Assembly (NCBI GenBank): GCA_009760855.2
Contig: WPIO01000002.1
Location: 3,683,001 to 3,747,000, forward strand
Direction: 5' to 3'
DNA length: 64,000 nt
Source of the DNA: Cristatella mucedo
Taxonomy: Eukaryota > Bryozoa > Phylactolaemata > Cristatellidae
Positions 23,245 through 34,164 of the stretch are shown one piece after another (position 1 is the first letter of the stretch; every line of letters begins with the position of its first letter). The notes beneath the pieces were generated by a model. The model saw only the letters and a list, made by a program, of their open reading frames with translations. It had not been told where the DNA came from and ran no database searches. The position numbers were made by a program, and so were the translations under genes.

Positions 23245-23640
23245 TAGATAGGCCTAGCTGCTGAATTCTGCACCACTGTAAGCATGCTACTGCAAGTACA
23301 AGAAGACCTAAAAGTATGAGTTACAGAATTCTAGTCGTGATGTCAGGAATGCTTGCATCAGTTTGCCTGTGTTGCCCTTATCCATGAAAGCCCGAATGTT
23401 TTAAACGTTATGAAAACGAAAGCAGGCACACTTGACTGTGGAGCTGCCGTGCTCGTCTAGTGACAAGTCATTTTGGAAGAGGACACCCAGATTCTGTGGA
23501 AAGGCTAAAGGAGATATGCTGGTGGAGCCGATTTGCTGAATTAGGCTTTCAATTTTTTCAGTTAAAATTTGGTTAGCCCACGATTTTGAGTGCTGTGCCA
23601 TTACAGTTCGGCAAATTGCCAGCGTCACATCCCTACATAT
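23245..23640 (-). mobile_element. LINE-A ORF2 fragment, minus orientation
   Basis: The minus strand encodes a diverged thumb-region piece: PQNLGVLFQNDLSLDEHGSS, matching AQNLGVIFQSDLSLDDHIS in the 5.7-kb copy. 23245-23400 aligns with the downstream part including CNSLL. No motif A-C is present. Confidence 0.75.
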
Positions 23641-23915
23641 TGCATGAGTTGTGAACTACCTAAAGTAGTAAGGTCACAGACACACCCCTAGTGAAAACGA
23701 ATAAGAAACGTACTAAACACGGATTTTCAACCAAGCCAATTGAAGTGTTGGTTGACGTTTGGAAGCCCTATTGGGCTACAGTCCACAGAGTGGCATGCCA
23801 TCAAATGCTTGAGTGCAAACGAGAGTGGAACATCTGTATCCTAACAAGTGGACGGCAGAGTCCAGGCTGGTACGATTAACAGTGATGCCTTGGTATAACT
23901 GCCCAGGCATATATG

Positions 23916-24093
<178 letters not shown>

Positions 24094-24149
24094 ATGCTTG
24101 GGCTGTATTCCATCAGATGCTCATGTCAAAGGCATGGCAACACAGACAT

Positions 24150-24300
24150 AGCTGATTTGGTCCAGTGGTTAAGGTGCTCGCCCTGGCCAAGGTCTAGCTG
24201 AGATCCTGGGCTTGAGCCCCGAGGCATATGTGAAGCATCTAAATAGAGATTAAGTTCTTTTGGGGTGCTAAACAGATAAATTATATTTTAATTATATATT
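24150..24300 (+). mobile_element. SINE-A, best-preserved head
   Basis: Begins 'gatttggtccagtggttaag': TGGTCCAGTGG fits the pol III A-box consensus TRGYNNARNNG exactly. The B-box region is 'gggcttgagcccc'. The 3' part 'agagattaagttcttttggggtgct' is LINE-A-like, followed by an A/T-rich tail. Confidence 0.85.
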
Positions 24301-24620
24301 GTCAGCATGCTTGCATTGATAAGTTTGCAAAAAATAATGTTGGCGATTCGGAGGCTACTACCTACCAATAGAGCATATACTCTCTCACTACCCTGCTAGA
24401 CCCGAGAATTGGCACACTGGAACCAACAGCATGGCAATTAAGTGATCACATGCTTCGAAGCATGGCCAAGGACTACCGAAGGAAATCTCCAGACAGGAGC
24501 TCGAGGAACTGACTCAGCTCAAGAGAGAGCAGCAGGGGCAGGACGTGCTGTCAACCGATCATGACAAAACTGGCAAGCAGATTAGAGTGGCTTCCTCCTG
24601 GCAGGACAGTGGGTAAATAA
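24301..24620. other. Intergenic, nothing recognised
   Basis: Unique sequence between two SINEs. No exon or RNA seen. Confidence 0.35.
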
Positions 24621-24631
24621 TAAATAAATAA

Positions 24632-24800
24632 GACTATCTGATTCAACAGCCTCTTTTGTATACCGAAAGAAGAGCCTTTACGGCTATCTTTACTGCTTGC
24701 AGTGGCGATAAAAGATCACCTGCCACAGGATTAGAACCCACGACCTCGGGGCCGAGGTCGTGAAAAGCAACCACCTTACCTAGTAAGCCATCATGGCTTG
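24632..24800 (-). mobile_element. SINE-B, minus orientation
   Basis: 'ctgattcaacagcctctttt', 'aagagcctttacggctatc', 'tcacctgccacagg', 'gaacccacgacctcggg' and 'accttacctagtaagccat'. Almost full length. It is followed by a threefold repeat of 'aatcaacaatg' at 24808-24860. Confidence 0.8.
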
Positions 24801-25760
24801 CCAGGTAATCAACAATGGGTAATCAGGTAATCAACAATGTGTAAACGGGTAATCAACAATGCTCGAAGGAACACTCACTAGACAGGTGATACTTCAGTGA
24901 AATAAAAGTTCATCACTGCACAGCGTCTGGGTAGTGCTGATTCGGCTGAGCTGCTGCAGGACATCCCCCAGGACGCTGCTGATGCTGATGGGCTGTTTAG
25001 CATTCCTATCCACTCACAGGAAAGAACAGACCAGGAACAGAGCTTGCTTTGCTATAGCAGCCAGCTCCTGGTCAGACAGGCAAAGGCAAAGTAGAGATGC
25101 ATTCCCACCAGCCGAGCACTGGCTAGTCAAGATTTTCTAAGCACTTGCTTAAGCCAGCATACCTGTGGTTCGTTTGTCCTTTCGGGTCACATCTTGCCTC
25201 GAGATAGCTAACTATTCCAAACTATCCTAGAGATAGGAAAATCTTTAAGAAACTGTTGCAAGTTTTCTACCATTTGAATACAACCACATACGTTCAATAT
25301 ATTCGGCTGCCCGGACTCTGCCTTGCAGTGTTCTTAAAACCAACTTCAGAAAAGTGCTGCGCTGGCAGGCACCTTTAGTATCTACCCTCTCCATATCGGG
25401 CTGTTTGTGATCGGTCAGTTGCCATTGAACTTGGGCAACAAAGTTAGTCCATAGTAAGACAAACCAGGTATAGCCTTTCATCGAACAATGGGGGTTGCCA
25501 TAATTTCAAATCAAATGTAACTGTGACCAAGCACAACTAAGATTGACAGGGTTCGACTATCAAATGCTGGCCAGTATAGGCACAGAAACAGATTTTTTTA
25601 GATCAGCACAGGGGGAGCAGAAATGGGTGGAGGAATCGTGGGCTCGAACCCTTCGGCATAGGCCTGGAGCACAGATGGGAGGCCATGAAAAAAACGAGTT
25701 GGATTGGGTACTCAATGAACCGATGGGTAATTGGGAAAATATGGTCTCGAGCTTACAATG
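24801..25760. other. Intergenic, nothing recognised
   Basis: No gene found. A weak SINE-A-like phrase (gaatcgtgggctcgaaccc) occurs at 25632-25650. Confidence 0.35.
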
Positions 25761-25761
25761 A

Positions 25762-26430
25762 TTGGTGAGCCGTGATGGCACACTAGGTAAGGCGGTTGCT
25801 TTCACAAGCTCGGTCCCGAGGTCGTGGGTTCGATTCCTGCGGTGGGCGATTCTTTATCGCCACTGCAAGCGGTTGTGATAGCCATAAAGGCTTGGCTCCT
25901 TCGTACCTAGCTGAACTGCTGCATCAGTTTCAGCCTGTTCGCGCCCTCAGGTCCTGTGTGGACCATAAATTAGCTGTCCCATTCCTCCACTTAAAGACAG
26001 TTGGCGACAGAAGCTTTAGCTCTGCAGGTCCTAGACTGTGGAACTCGCTTCCACAATTCTTACGCAACGACAACTACTCTCCTACTCCGACTATGGCTCA
26101 TCCTTTTCAGCGGTCCTGAACTGCTACTTCTATGCTACTCACTACCTGAACAGCTCTCCTGACTCTTCTATGCTTCCCACTTTATCTTTGTTGCGTGAGA
26201 CGAAGACTGTTGGCTACCGAATGCATATCGAAAGCCGCTTAGGCTGTGAGTGCACAATACAAAACTCTCCTGCATAACACTCACGTGGTCTTTATGACTT
26301 TGTGGAGTTACAGATGGAGATACATTACATTACAAAGGCTCTTATGTCGCTATACAAAAAGAGGCTGTTTAATCAACTAGGATTTATTTATGAGGCGGTA
26401 AACGATCACGTACGAAAAAGGACACTAGTC
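25762..26430 (+). mobile_element. SINE-B split by a LINE-B insertion
   Basis: The left part (25762-25892) runs from 'gtgagccgtgatggcacact' through B box ggttcgattcc to 'ccataaaggct'. The right part (26334-26430) resumes at 'aaaggctcttatgtcgct' and ends 'gaggctgtttaatcaactag'. Together they match the uninterrupted SINE-B at 24632-24800. Confidence 0.85.
25893..26333 (+). mobile_element. LINE-B 3' end inserted in SINE-B, with target-site duplication
   Basis: A 441-bp 5'-truncated insertion. It encodes the end of a LINE ORF2 (APSYLAELLHQFQPVRALRS, VGDRSFSSAGPRLWNSLP; open 25796-26119), then a 3' UTR ending in acattacattac. It is flanked by AAAGGCT at 25886-25892 and 26334-26340, a 7-bp target-site duplication. 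Confidence 0.88.
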
Positions 26431-26814
26431 TCCAGCTTGTGTCAAGTTTAAGCTATAATAAAAGACAACCAAGCTCGACGGGTCACTACAGTCCTACAAA
26501 GCTGCTGCTGGTGTGGCAGGTGATCAAGCAGGGTTTAACTGAGCTGTGCGAAACAGCAAGCTGTTCGGATGCTGCGATGCTCAAATTCTACATACCAAGA
26601 ATGTGGTGCAGCTTACGTTAGATCAAACCGCCAATATCACCGGCTTCGGATACCGGCATGTGGGTAGCACTTGCTGCGTCGCATTGCCCTGGCTGAAGCA
26701 GGCACATACCAAGAAAATAAATCTGCAAGGAGCTCGATGGCAGTAGATAGCATGCTGGTTCGTAAAAGATTACTCGCTCAGAAAGACCGGTGTTATTCAT
26801 TTATACAACACCAC
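26431..26814. other. Intergenic, nothing recognised
   Basis: Unique sequence, no convincing exon. Confidence 0.3.
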
Positions 26815-26935
26815 AAGAGAAATGAATCTCTATTAGGGCGCTTCACATACGCAATGGGGCTCGAGCCCACAACCTCGGTATTTCAAATACATTCACCTTG
26901 ATCGAGGCGAGCATCATAGCCGGGCCAAACCAGCG
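26815..26935 (-). mobile_element. SINE-A, minus orientation
   Basis: 'atctctattagggcgcttca' (tail complement), 'ggggctcgagcccacaacct' and 'catagccgggccaaaccag'. Carries the 'caaatacattcaccttgatc' block of the 19.6-kb subtype. Confidence 0.75.
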
Positions 26936-27315
26936 TACGGTAATTGATGCTTCAAATGAAAGGGGGCTGACATTTTGAACCCCTGATCAGTTAAAGATCG
27001 GCGCCATAGAGATATCTCGCTCAGTTTTAACAAGTACGGTATTTTATCGGGGAAAGTGACTAGAACAATATTAACGAGGGCGGTTCGTAACAACTTCCAA
27101 CGAGTAGAGTGGCTCGTCTTTCGCGGGCCAAAAGAGAAACCGCATGAACAATAACGCGCGACCAAGCATTAGCAGTCGAGGACCGGCGAACAAGACCCCC
27201 CCCCACACATTGAGTCGCCGGCAAAGAATGCAGCCGGCGCCGCGCACGTGCTTACGGTGCACGTTAGCTACGAGCGTCCACCGCCAAATGTCGCCGCACA
27301 CCGAATCCATTTTCT
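26936..27315. other. GC-rich unassigned block
   Basis: 27070-27310 is GC-rich with several CpG and open frames on both strands (plus 27144-27413, minus 27071-27310). It could be a first exon or promoter of an unseen gene, but no splice signals or family resemblance support that. Confidence 0.25.
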
Positions 27316-27402
27316 CTCATGCAAATATAACGAGCCCAAAAAGAGATCAAGTTTTCTTAGGGCACTATAAAAAAGTATTACTATTATTATTATTATTGAT
27401 AT
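27316..27402 (+). mobile_element. SINE-A/LINE-A type 3' tail
   Basis: 'cccaaaaagagatcaagttttcttagggcactataaaa' followed by (ATT)n. The 'ggcactata' wording fits the SINE-A tail better than LINE-A. Confidence 0.6.
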
Positions 27403-27918
27403 TTTTTGTGTGAGTGGGCAAGACCGTTGCCTTATTCTAGCTTCAGCTTCTAACTTGCTTCCGCCTTGTCCCGCCGCATTGTAACCTGAAGTTATTGCTG
27501 TACTGCCGCTCCTTTGAGCTTCGGTGCCTCTTTTGGAATTATGGAGGATCGGTCTGACACGATTCGGTAGCTTGAACAGCAGGTTTTGAATGGTCAGTGC
27601 CGCGTACAGATGAAAATGTGTGCGCCTGTCGAGTCGACCTACAGTCCCTTAACCAACCCCAAATCGTGGCTAAAAATATGTTCTTGCGAGGCCAAGTAGT
27701 GAGGATTTTGGGAGCCTTTAAACCTCCCCATTACACCACAGGTTTAGCTGTGAGGCGGAGGGTTGGGCTGTCCCAATCAGAACTAAGATGTTTCAGCGCA
27801 CTTTTTCCAAAAACGTCCCATTTAACACCGTATACCTGAAATGCACTGTATTTCGGCCACTGGGCTGCCAAATAGGGAGGTAGCGAGAATAGAGTGAGAA
27901 ACAGATACAGAAAAGAGG

Positions 27919-27924
<6 letters not shown>

Positions 27925-27992
<68 letters not shown>
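27925..27992. repeat. (GA)n microsatellite
   Basis: GA run ending in ggagggagag. Confidence 0.95.
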
Positions 27993-27995
<3 letters not shown>

Positions 27996-29282
27996 GGAGA
28001 GAAAACTACTACTACCAGGCTGAGAGGGCGGTCCTAGATGATCGTGCCATCTTCTTATCAAAGACCACTCCGCAGCAGTGTCTGCTAATTTAAATTAAAC
28101 AACAGTAATCTCCTAGTTGATGCAAACCTTTAAGCAGAATTAAAGTGTCTTTTTTAACAGTTCCGAATTTTCATTGTATTTTATGTTTTAACTTTCCACG
28201 AAAAAAGAGTGAGCAACATTTTATTGAAACCATTTAGTGTATACGTAATTTTATGTCATACAGTCGCTTTTCGACACTTCATGACTGAATTTTTCGGCTT
28301 CAATCTACCTCGGTTTTTAAAATATATTCAGTAAAAATTGAGATAGTGAAAATGACACAGCTCGTGCTCGGTTGTCGGTGTCAATTAAGGCGCCGCAGCC
28401 GAACCACTTCTTGTGTGTTTGCAAGAACTTTTTTTTTATAAAAGGTTGGGGCTGGTAAACGCTGGCAAAAATTGGAAGCTTATACGTCGCCACGCATCGG
28501 AAGCATCACTTATTTTCTCTTATTTCTGGCTAATATATTGGGTGATACGAGTGTCAGGTGACTAAAGGGGCTTTAGAAACCGTACATAGAGGGTCGTGAG
28601 CAGGTTTTCTATGCCCTAACGACAAAAATATATGATTTATAAATAAGGAATCCTACTTTGTGGAAATTCACTTATCTCGGTAGAGTCTGGAACTGATCAA
28701 CCGCGATAAACATGGGACGGCTGTACACTGAATAAAGTGTTCTGTCGTAGCATATCGCCACGTGGGTTGGAGTTTGAGAGGAATGACAACGCGGTGGTTT
28801 AGCAGATTTATGGTTCAGTTTTTATCGAAGGTTGCGGTTTGGCACGTATATGGTTTAAATTTACATTTATTGAATGGTGACTTATTGGTTCGCAGGTGCA
28901 TAATGAAGACAGATTTACAGTATAAGCATTGTGGCTTCGGGGCTTTTGGGTGTTTATATTTATATTGGGTTTATCGCTTAGTAGACAGCAGTGTTAGGCA
29001 TGTTTAGGGTTAGGGCAATGCAATCTATGGCTTTGCAGATAAGCATCGGTTGGCTGCACTTAGACTGCCGTTTTGTTTTGGCCAGCGGGAAGAGACTGAT
29101 AGTCTAAACTGCCGTATTTTACTGCATAGAAGCCCTCACCCGATGTATGAGCCCTCTCCAAATTGCTGAGCAATTTTTTGAAAAGGAATACTTTTACTCG
29201 AAAATAAATTAACTGAACAGCATCAACACTCATAATAATCACTAATGTCACTATCACTATAGTCTGCTTCAGATATAATACT
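27993..29282. other. Intergenic, nothing recognised
   Basis: AT-rich. An 81-codon open frame at 28762-29007 (+) has no recognisable features and an odd T/G-rich composition, so it is not called. Confidence 0.4.
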
Positions 29283-29583
29283 ACTGCTAGTATTACTAAT
29301 AGTAATAATACACTTGATAAAGCGAGCTCGAAGAACTCACTTCCTTTCTAGGAGCTTTACATTTGCTGCAAAGGAAACACGATCGAATCGTGAGTGGTAT
29401 CATGCTTGATAAACAACATGAATAACAAGGCTGGGGATGAGACGCACAGGGTCAGCATGCAATAGTGGTTAGTGGCAGCATTCACAGTGTCAGCACGAAT
29501 AAGCATATGCAGAACGAATCGCAGGCTCCCACTAAATGCTGTCATAACAGTGCGTTTTTAATTTCTTTTTAAATGTGGTCAAG

Positions 29584-29976
29584 TCAGGGGTGCCGTGACG
29601 CAGGTCGGGAGTGAGTACCAGGATTTGGGAGCATGCGAACTAAATGCACGGTCTCAAAAGGATTTGAAGTTTGTAGGCAGTATAGGTAAACAATTAGTTT
29701 TCGAAAAGCGGGTGGTGCGATGCTTAGCCTAGTGGGGAGCAGATCTGATAGGTAGGCTGGAGCCGAAGAATAAAGGCACCTAAAAGTGAGCGACAAGACC
29801 TTGAAGTCGATCCGTTGCTTGACTGATAGCCAGTGTAGGTCAATGATTGTGGAGCTGATGGGGTCGTCTAACGAAAGGTCACTTTTGAACATGACACCTA
29901 GATTTCGTGCTGATTCAACAGGAGATATGCCGGCAGAGCCAATTTTGAGCATCAGCCTTTCCAATTTCTGAATCAC
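29584..29976 (-). pseudogene. LINE-A ORF2 C-terminal remnant
   Basis: MIQKLERLMLKIGSAGISPV, then an internal deletion of about 210 nt (after LSLDDPISST) joining directly to DLHWLSVKQRIDFKVLSLTF, and ending within SRPASRHP. Compare the intact order at 5590-6240. Confidence 0.85.
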
Positions 29977-30059
29977 ACTGGGTTTGCCCCTAACTAATAA
30001 GTTAGTTTTATCATTGTTTAATTTAAGGAAAGATCAAAGCAAAGGGATCAAAACAAAGG

Positions 30060-30596
30060 TACAACTGATTGTCATCCGCAAAGAAGTGAAAGCCTAGATT
30101 GTACTTTGCGATCACATCGGCAAGAAGGAGAGCATAAAGCGTGAAAAGAACTGGACTTGCACGGAGCACTCACATACCCCATATTTCAGAGGTACCTCGG
30201 ATGATCTTTGTCCATTCACGTCAATACTCTGGAACCTTCCATTGAGATAGAACCTGAACCATTGCAAAGCAGTTCCAGTAACGCGCAGGCGAGATCAGAG
30301 GCGCTCAAGAAGAACTTGGTGATCGATAGCTTCAAAAGCTGCCGAAAGATCAAGCAAAACAAGCAGAGATACTCTACCTAAGTCTGCATTCCTAAGTAGA
30401 TCGTTGAACACCCGAAGCGATGCTGACTCTGTTGAGCGATTAGCTGTAAAGCCAGACTGGAACTTACTAGCAAGGTTTGAAGATACAATATATGAGTTCA
30501 GCTGGTCTGCCACGACTCGTTACAGTGTCTTTGAAAGGAGTGGTAGGTGGGAGACTGTGCGGTTTTTGCTCAAGTTCTCTTGGTCTAGTGTCGCTG
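30060..30596 (-). pseudogene. LINE-A reverse transcriptase remnant
   Basis: RTVSHLPLLSKTL then VVADQLNSYIVSSNLASKFQ and LLVLLDLSAAFEAIDHQVL (motif A with FE for FD), then broken frames to about 30060. The sequence between RT and the C-terminal part has lost about 100 bp relative to the 35-kb copy. Confidence 0.8.
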
Positions 30597-30745
30597 CTGG
30601 TTTGGCACAGGGATTAAGGTGCTCCCCCAGATAAAGGTCTGGCCAACGTCGTGGGCTCGAGCGCCGAGGCTGATGGGAATGGCCTGAATAGAGACTAAGT
30701 TCTCTTGGGACGCTATACAAACGAATTATATTTATTTACATTATT
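30597..30745 (+). mobile_element. SINE-A inserted in LINE-A
   Basis: 'ggcacagggattaaggtgct', 'cgtcgtgggctcgagcgcc' and 'cctgaatagagactaagttctcttgggacgctata'. It interrupts the old LINE-A copy in opposite orientation between the linker and the RT, so it is younger than that LINE. Confidence 0.85.
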
Positions 30746-31079
30746 TATTTTCGTGATTAATGTAGTGACTGCAGATTTTTTCAAAGGTGCTAGGATATGA
30801 CCTGAAGCTAATGAAATATTAGTGATGTTAGTTATTCATAACAGCAGCAGATCAATTAAACGTAGGAGCAGGACAGTGGGAATAGGATCCAAAGGACTTA
30901 TTGTCTTCTTTGATTGGGATATTAACTTCGGGACGAGATCACTACTGACCTGCTAGAATGTAGACATTGAAGTGCTGCAAGGAATCGAGGGACAGTATTC
31001 TAGGTAGGATGCTATCATCGCAGGGATGGACTACCTGATCTTGTCTATCTACTTTATAAAGAATCTCGAGAAGCGATCA

Positions 31080-31600
31080 GCTAGATCATCACAAGGATAA
31101 TCAGGTAATTAGCTAATCTGGGAGCGGCTGAGGAGATGTTTTATCGTCGATACAAGCATTTTCGAGTGTGCGACTGTGATTCAACAATGTTTTTATAGAA
31201 GCCAGGCTTGGCCTTTGCTAGGATCGATTGGTACGACCTACATTAGTCCCCGTATGCCTGTCGATGAACAGTCAGTCCTGATCTTATGAAGGCTTTTTCA
31301 AGCTTGGGCTTAGTAGACCTAGCTAGTCTAATGTCTGTGGTTAACCATAGGTCGTCTGGGCGAGAGCGAACAGTGCCCCTAGTCAGAGGTGCAAACTCGT
31401 CGAGCGTGTCAGCTAGTGTCGTGTTGTAGCTATCTACCAATGATGACTGGTCGGAGCGGAGACTGAGCAGCAGATGCGAGGCAAATATTCTGGTACGGAC
31501 AGCATCGATGACAAGGGTCTTGAGGTTTCGTGATTCCCATGTGATTTTAGAGGAGTAGGAGGAGGCGGAAACACACTGTAGATTGAATAAGATCCGCATG
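31080..31600 (-). pseudogene. LINE-A endonuclease-RT linker remnant
   Basis: LDEFAPLTRGTVRSRPDDLW and LARSTKPKLEKAFIRSGL, typical of the region between endonuclease and reverse transcriptase in L2/CR1-like LINEs. Fragmentary. Confidence 0.7.
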
Positions 31601-31603
31601 CGG

Positions 31604-32675
31604 TCAGATAAGAAGGATTTGGTAATAATTGGCGATGACAAAGTGCAGCTGTATGCGAAAAATTTGGTCGAGTGTGTGACCCTTGATGTGAATAGGGCCA
31701 TGCACATGAGCCACAGGAGACAATAAGTCAGTCGATGCACGAAATTTAGTCCTGAAAGCGTCAGATAAGTTATCAAAGTGAATGTAGAAATCGCCTATAA
31801 CGAGGAAGGATCGATTTGTTGCACACGGAATCAAAATGAGATCAGAGAAATCTGAGATAAAGGAGGACTTGATACCTGGTGGGTGATAAGCTGCTGCTAC
31901 CATCGTAACTTGTTTTTGGATGAAATCAAGACAATCAATTTAAAAGACTGCTTCGAGGGTACTGCAAATGGCTTGAAGTTGAATTTCGAGAGCACGATAA
32001 CAGCAACTCCACCTGCAGTGTCGATTGATCTAGGGTGTGAAAGAATGAGAAACCAGTTGGGTTAGTGTCTTTAATTGTCTTGCAGTTTACCGATTTCAGC
32101 CAAGTTTCAGTCAAGGCGAGCAGCTCGAGACCATTTTCAGAAATATGGTCACTTATTACTAGAAGCTTATTGTACATTGATCGAGGATTCCTAAGGCAAG
32201 CGTTAAGTTGGGCCGCCGGAGTTATAACAGGCGTGATGACCACTAAGTTAGAGAGATTGACAGTGACGCATGTGGAGGAGCGTGCTAAATGTTTCGAGAT
32301 AATGCTAGGAATACCAAACGAGCGGGTACTCAGCTCGCAGATCCCGCCAAACGAGCGGCTGCTAAGCTGGCGACTCCGGCTACCGCGACGGCTCCCGGGT
32401 GCTTTTCTTTTGTTAATCCATAATTCACGAATCTTAGCTGATACCCTCTTTGTCTTCTTCGCTCATATCGCAGGCTTGAACTTTGGTGGAAACTCCGTTA
32501 TCACCATTGTCGTCGTCACTCCCTTCATAGATTGCGCCATCTTCCGCTCCGTCCAATGCATTTGAAATGCCTCGCCTATTGAAGCTTCTTGATAAGCAAG
32601 CCTATCGAACACATTTTGGCAACCAGTAACTCTTTGTTGGGCGGTATTCAAAGCAAGTATGTTGTTTAGCGCCAT
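31604..32675 (-). pseudogene. LINE-A 5' coding region and AP endonuclease remnant
   Basis: From ATG 32675 (MALNNILALN...) the frame passes one stop (after FKPAI) and continues through a basic Ser/Arg-rich stretch to the endonuclease start: QLNACLRNPRSMYNK and ENGLELLALTETWL, the N-terminal strand and metal-binding Glu of APE-type LINE endonucleases. After a frame change, AAYHPPGIKSSFISDFSDLI and FLVIGDFYIHFDN (GDFN-like block) and HTLDQIF follow. The enzyme nicks the target for primed reverse transcription. Several stops and shifts make it non-functional. Confidence 0.8.
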
Positions 32676-32690
32676 ATTAAAGCAAACAAT

Positions 32691-33165
32691 TAACCTAAAA
32701 TGTATAAGCCCCCTCTCAATAAAAGGACTCCAAATTTTCGAAAAAAGGGGGCTTGTCCACGGTTAAATATGGTTATATAAGGAGGTAAAGCTCCAGTAAA
32801 AAGTCAGGAAAGTCGGGGGTGTGGAGAGTCTCTATGACCGGTGGGCGAAGTGTCAGTAGCGAGATACACTTCCGCCGAGTGTACGGCGTTATAAATGAAA
32901 TTTTAATTAGATAAATTTGCAAACTGCTTGACAATTTTGTGTGCTCGTGCGTGTGGCCCAGCAGCCGAAGGCGGCCACCTGCCGCCGGCCTCAGCAGGCG
33001 CTCGGCTGTACACGCTCGGTCTACAGCCGAGGTTCGCTAAACGGTTCCCTCTTTTTGGAATCTTTAAGGCACCGGCGCATAGACGCCTCATCCAAAAGTC
33101 TCAAAGCACTCCCGCTTTAAAGCGGCAAAAGCATGCATGTTTTCCTACGGCTCACTCTATAGAGC
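32691..33165. other. Unassigned stretch
   Basis: An open plus frame (32928-33338) is moderately GC-rich at its start but shows no known domain. 32690-32890 may be 5' UTR of the LINE-A copy. Confidence 0.3.
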
Positions 33166-33169
33166 TTGA

Positions 33170-34140
33170 AAGAGAGCTAAACGACCTCAATACATTGCTG
33201 AGGGTGTGCAAATATCGCCATTGTGGGTGCGAGATTCTTGGACTCTTCAAAATTGTGGAATTACTTTGGGGTCTCTGGGGTGATTATATGATGTTTTTTT
33301 TTTGTTTTTGTCACCTAAGGCGACAGCTAGGACACTAAGACGCACTATCGCAAAGGGGACTGGCCACAGCCGATCGAGTACTCTCTAAAGACCCTTAGTA
33401 GGTGCTGATGTCATCACTGCGCATCAATTCTAACATTTTAAAGCAGTTTTTCACGGCTCTAGGCAGTTAGTACGTTCCTCTCAAGTACCTCCAAAATGTG
33501 TTTCCTCACCTGTCAGAGGTATGGGTCAGAGCTGGTATCTTCGTCGGACCGCAGATAAAAAAAAAGGTAAAAGGTTGTGACGAATTGCCAAGAAAGGATA
33601 AAACGACTTGGTTAATTGCAATAGTTTACGGCTTCCTGCTGAATCGCAAGGCTGAAAACTAAGCGCAGCCGATACAGGATCTCATATATAACTATGCCAA
33701 ATGGGATGCAGAATGTTTTTCAAAGTCCATATCCTTGGTGCTTATTGGGTCCGCCGTACCGGGTTAGCGTATCGCGTCGGCGGAAGTCGAAGGTCAGCAG
33801 ACCTAATAATAGCCTTTTGAGATTCTACGGGGCTAGGGTTGGCCATGACGGTTCATAGCTTCTGCTTGGCTTCCTGAGATTGTTAATACACTCCCTGAAG
33901 TCTTGTCGATTCGATCTTTGGGTGTCCGACTGCTCACACAAATGCACAAACTGACCAGTGCTCATCTTGAAAAATTCAAGGATAACATGGGACCTTACGC
34001 AGAGGAGCAAGGCAAGCGGTTTTACATGGATATAATGAACTTTGAACATAATTACCACTGGCATTTTAATGAAAAAGTGATGGTAGATTATGCTTGGAGG
34101 CTTATTTGAGACAGATATTTGCAGCTAAGCCGTAAATGCC
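33170..34140 (+). mobile_element. Decayed transposon-like coding region, copy 3
   Basis: In broken plus-strand frames: LKYLQNVFPHLSEVWVRAGI followed by FVGPQIKKK (33480-33565), then TTWLIAIVYGFLLNRKAEN (33603-33660), ECFSKSISLV, and the C-terminal block HLEKFKDNMGPYAEEQGKRF with HNYHWHFNEKVMVDYAW (33960-34100). Same family as 16620-17790 and 20740-21770. Confidence 0.7.
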
Positions 34141-34164
34141 ATCATGACTATATCTGAACCGTTT

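Larger units (their letters stand above)
29283..32690 (-). mobile_element. LINE-A, near full length, decayed
   Basis: Reading from 32690 downwards: a short N-terminal coding part, AP endonuclease, linker, reverse transcriptase, C-terminal region (29584-29976), 3' UTR and (ATT)n-like tail (about 29283-29310). Frames are broken by stops and indels, and a SINE-A interrupts it at about 30597-30745. It gives the fullest view of the element: about 3.4 kb minus the SINE. Confidence 0.85.

Noticed and set aside
24150-24230. Possible tRNA gene (A and B boxes)
   Set aside because: Followed by the shared SINE-A tail and repeated many times, with no foldable acceptor stem; it is a SINE head.
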